Of a stretch of 28,980 nucleotides of DNA, positions 27,199-28,980 are shown piece after piece (the stretch's first letter is position 1; the number at the start of each line of letters is the position of its first letter). The translations under genes were made by a program, and so were the position numbers. The notes below the pieces were generated by a model. That model was given only the letters and a program-made list of their open reading frames with translations. It searched no databases and was not told the DNA's origin. The stretch comes from a virus: the IMG/VR virus record IMGVR_UViG_3300025101_000122, positions 1 to 28,980 of that record; one strand, 5' to 3'.

Positions 27199-28980
27199 TT
27201 ATGGTGAGCAATCACCTGACCTTGCTAAGGTAGTATTTGATATTCCATTAACTGCTATAAATACAACTGGCGTTGATAAAGCGTAAGTACAAGTCAAAGT
27301 CAAAGTATTTGTTGTACTTGAGTAACCTGCTGATATGCCTGTTACATTACCTGAAAAACTTGAAGACATTGAATCTACATCTGCTGTATCGTTAGCAACT
27401 GATACGTTACCTCTCATAACGCCAACATTCGTAGCATCTGCACTATCTTTCACAATTACGTGAAAATCTAGTGAACAAGTATCTCCTATTGTAACAAATG
27501 CTTTAGATACACCTGAATTACCTGCTGTACAATTCATTGTGAAAGTCTGATGTCTTTCTAATGCATCTGCACCACCTTGTGAATTTACTTCTACAACACC
27601 AGTTGAACGAATACGCATACGTTCTGTAGGTGATGAACTACCATCAGCACTTGTACCAAAAGCCATAAAACTTGGTGCATCTCCATTTGCAACTGCTTGA
27701 CCATCTGCCCCAGTAAAAATATATCCCATATTTTCAAAGTCAGTTCCATCAAAACCTTGAAACCTCATTACTGCACCTTGTCCATTAGGTAAAGCATCTG
27801 AAGGATTACTTGCATCTTTTGCCCTTAAAGAAAGTACATTAGCACCACCATCTCTCCTACCTTCTACAATTAAACTTCCTGAAGTAGTAGCTGGATTTGT
27901 AGTATCTATAATGTGAAGTTTCGCTGAAGGCGATGTTGTTCCTATGCCAACTGTTCCGTCATTAAATATACGCATATGCTCTGTTTGAACTCCAGCATCT
28001 GTAACAGTTCCAAATACTGTTAGTCCTGAAGCACCACCAATGTATGATGTAGAGTTTGCAGTATCCCCATTTCCAATTGTTATATATCCAAAACCTGATG
28101 GTGATTTAATTTGTAAAAGATTGTTAGTTAAATTACTGTTTGGTGCGTGTGTCGCAGAACCAATTTGCAAATTAGCACCAGGCGATGACGTTCCTATGCC
28201 GAGATGACCCGATTCATTAAGAATCATATCAGCAGTACCAGATGGGTATTGTTCAAAACTGCTAAAAAATTCTAATCGACTTGCTCCAAATTCATTTGTA
28301 GCTCTTGCAGTTATACCAAGATAATGTGGTGGTGTGTTTGATGCATCTGAATTTAAAAAAGCTAATCCACCGATAAAATCATCAGCAACCACTCCGTTAT
28401 CGTCTCTTTCTAATATGAGTTCTGAACCAGTTGTACCAGATATATGTAAAGATACATTGCCTGCTGGATTATTAGGACTTGTCGTTCCAATTCCTACGTT
28501 TCCTGAAGAGGTAATGGTCAATTTATTAGTGTTTCCTGCTCTTAAATTTAAAGTATCATCAGCATTGTTATAATTTATACCCCCAAAATTAGTATCATCA
28601 GAATCACCAAAATCTAAATATGCTATATTTGAAGTACCTGCTTGTATGTTCATACCTGTATTTGCAGAACCTACTATAGATAATTTGTTAACAGGCGATG
28701 CAGTCCCAATACCTACGTTTCCTGACCTATTAATAGTCATTCTTGCATTTGATAAAGTAACGTTATTGCCATTAACCTCATCATTAGTTGCAAAAATTAA
28801 ATCTCCACGACCTTGCGTTGTAGTTCTTTTAAAAAATATACCAGCTTTTACAAAAGTATCGTTACTAAGCATACTAAATCCGATACTAGCTGAATCTCCA
28901 TCAGTATCATTTTCATTCGCTATTAGTAAATTATTTGCATCTCCTGATACATCACCAGTTACAGTTAGTTTTCTACCAGG
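27199..28980 (-). CDS. Tail fibre protein, C-terminal part (enters from the right edge)
   Basis: The frame is open to the last base (28980), so the first in-frame ATG at 28872 is only an internal Met. It reads 593 residues to the stop at 27199. It holds four more fibre repeats, GNVGIGTASPVNKLSI, GNVGIGTTSPNN, GHLGIGTSSPGANLQI and GTVGIGTTSPSAKLHI, with TEHMRI and TERMRIRSTGVVEVN units. The last 120 residues are a different beta-rich domain (FTMNCTAGNSGVSKAFVTIG through TLTLTCTYALSTPVVFIAVN), a candidate receptor-binding tip. No S74 chaperone peptidase is seen. Its frame joins exactly to the left-edge piece (1-1692). Confidence 0.9.
   Translation of the reverse strand, partial: PGRKLTVTGDVSGDANNLLIANENDTDGDSASIGFSMLSNDTFVKAGIFFKRTTTQGRGDLIFATNDEVNGNNVTLSNARMTINRSGNVGIGTASPVNKLSIVGSANTGMNIQAGTSNIAYLDFGDSDDTNFGGINYNNADDTLNLRAGNTNKLTITSSGNVGIGTTSPNNPAGNVSLHISGTTGSELILERDDNGVVADDFIGGLAFLNSDASNTPPHYLGITARATNEFGASRLEFFSSFEQYPSGTADMILNESGHLGIGTSSPGANLQIGSATHAPNSNLTNNLLQIKSPSGFGYITIGNGDTANSTSYIGGASGLTVFGTVTDAGVQTEHMRIFNDGTVGIGTTSPSAKLHIIDTTNPATTSGSLIVEGRRDGGANVLSLRAKDASNPSDALPNGQGAVMRFQGFDGTDFENMGYIFTGADGQAVANGDAPSFMAFGTSADGSSSPTERMRIRSTGVVEVNSQGGADALERHQTFTMNCTAGNSGVSKAFVTIGDTCSLDFHVIVKDSADATNVGVMRGNVSVANDTADVDSMSSSFSGNVTGISAGYSSTTNTLTLTCTYALSTPVVFIAVNGISNTTLARSGDCSP

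Overview
This window is a tailed-phage genome with siphovirus architecture. It is AT-rich and almost certainly infects a member of the Bacteroidota, most likely a marine or aquatic flavobacterium. The reasons are the TAnnTTTG promoter boxes, A-rich leaders in place of Shine-Dalgarno sites, and protein families I recognise from flavobacterial phages (the tail fibre N-terminus, the 3TM holin, the HMA protein of the GLTCSMC type). There is no integrase, no RNA polymerase and no DNA polymerase. I saw no tRNA gene and no CRISPR array.

The sequence looks like one complete, circularly permuted or terminally redundant genome opened inside the tail-fibre gene. The minus-strand reading frame that enters at base 28980 and the one that leaves at base 1 are the same frame. 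Joined, they make one fibre of about 1157 residues.

Leftward (minus-strand) late unit, in order of transcription: a small protein and a DnaB-like helicase (15074-13792); three small unknown genes; terminase small and large subunits (13044-11534); a portal with an unusual modular tail (11499-9028); a MuF-like head protein; the prohead protease; the major capsid protein (to 6041), followed by a clear terminator; the head-tail connector genes and tail terminator (5957-4081); a lysis-type cassette with DUF5675, membrane proteins, an HMA-domain protein and a 3TM holin (4084-2259); a small basic protein; an HNH endonuclease; and the tail fibre (1692 to 1, then 28980 to 27199 across the join). The unit continues with a DUF7936-like protein, the major tail protein, tail chaperones G and G-T made through a -1 frameshift, the tape measure and a tail-tip protein (27155-21053). 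Seven TAnnTTTG boxes in the gaps of this unit look like late promoters.

Rightward (plus-strand) early unit, 15279-21056: a Cro/C1-type HTH protein with its own promoter and operator, an SSB-like protein, a RecE-like nuclease, a GIY-YIG (T5orf172) protein, a short cytosine methyltransferase, a Holliday-junction-resolvase-like nuclease, and a chain of tiny zinc-ribbon, membrane and helical proteins. The two units diverge from a 204-base AT-rich region with two abutting inverted repeats (15113-15170), the best candidate for an origin or control region. They converge, overlapping by four bases, at 21053-21056. No stretch of more than 300 bases lacks a gene.
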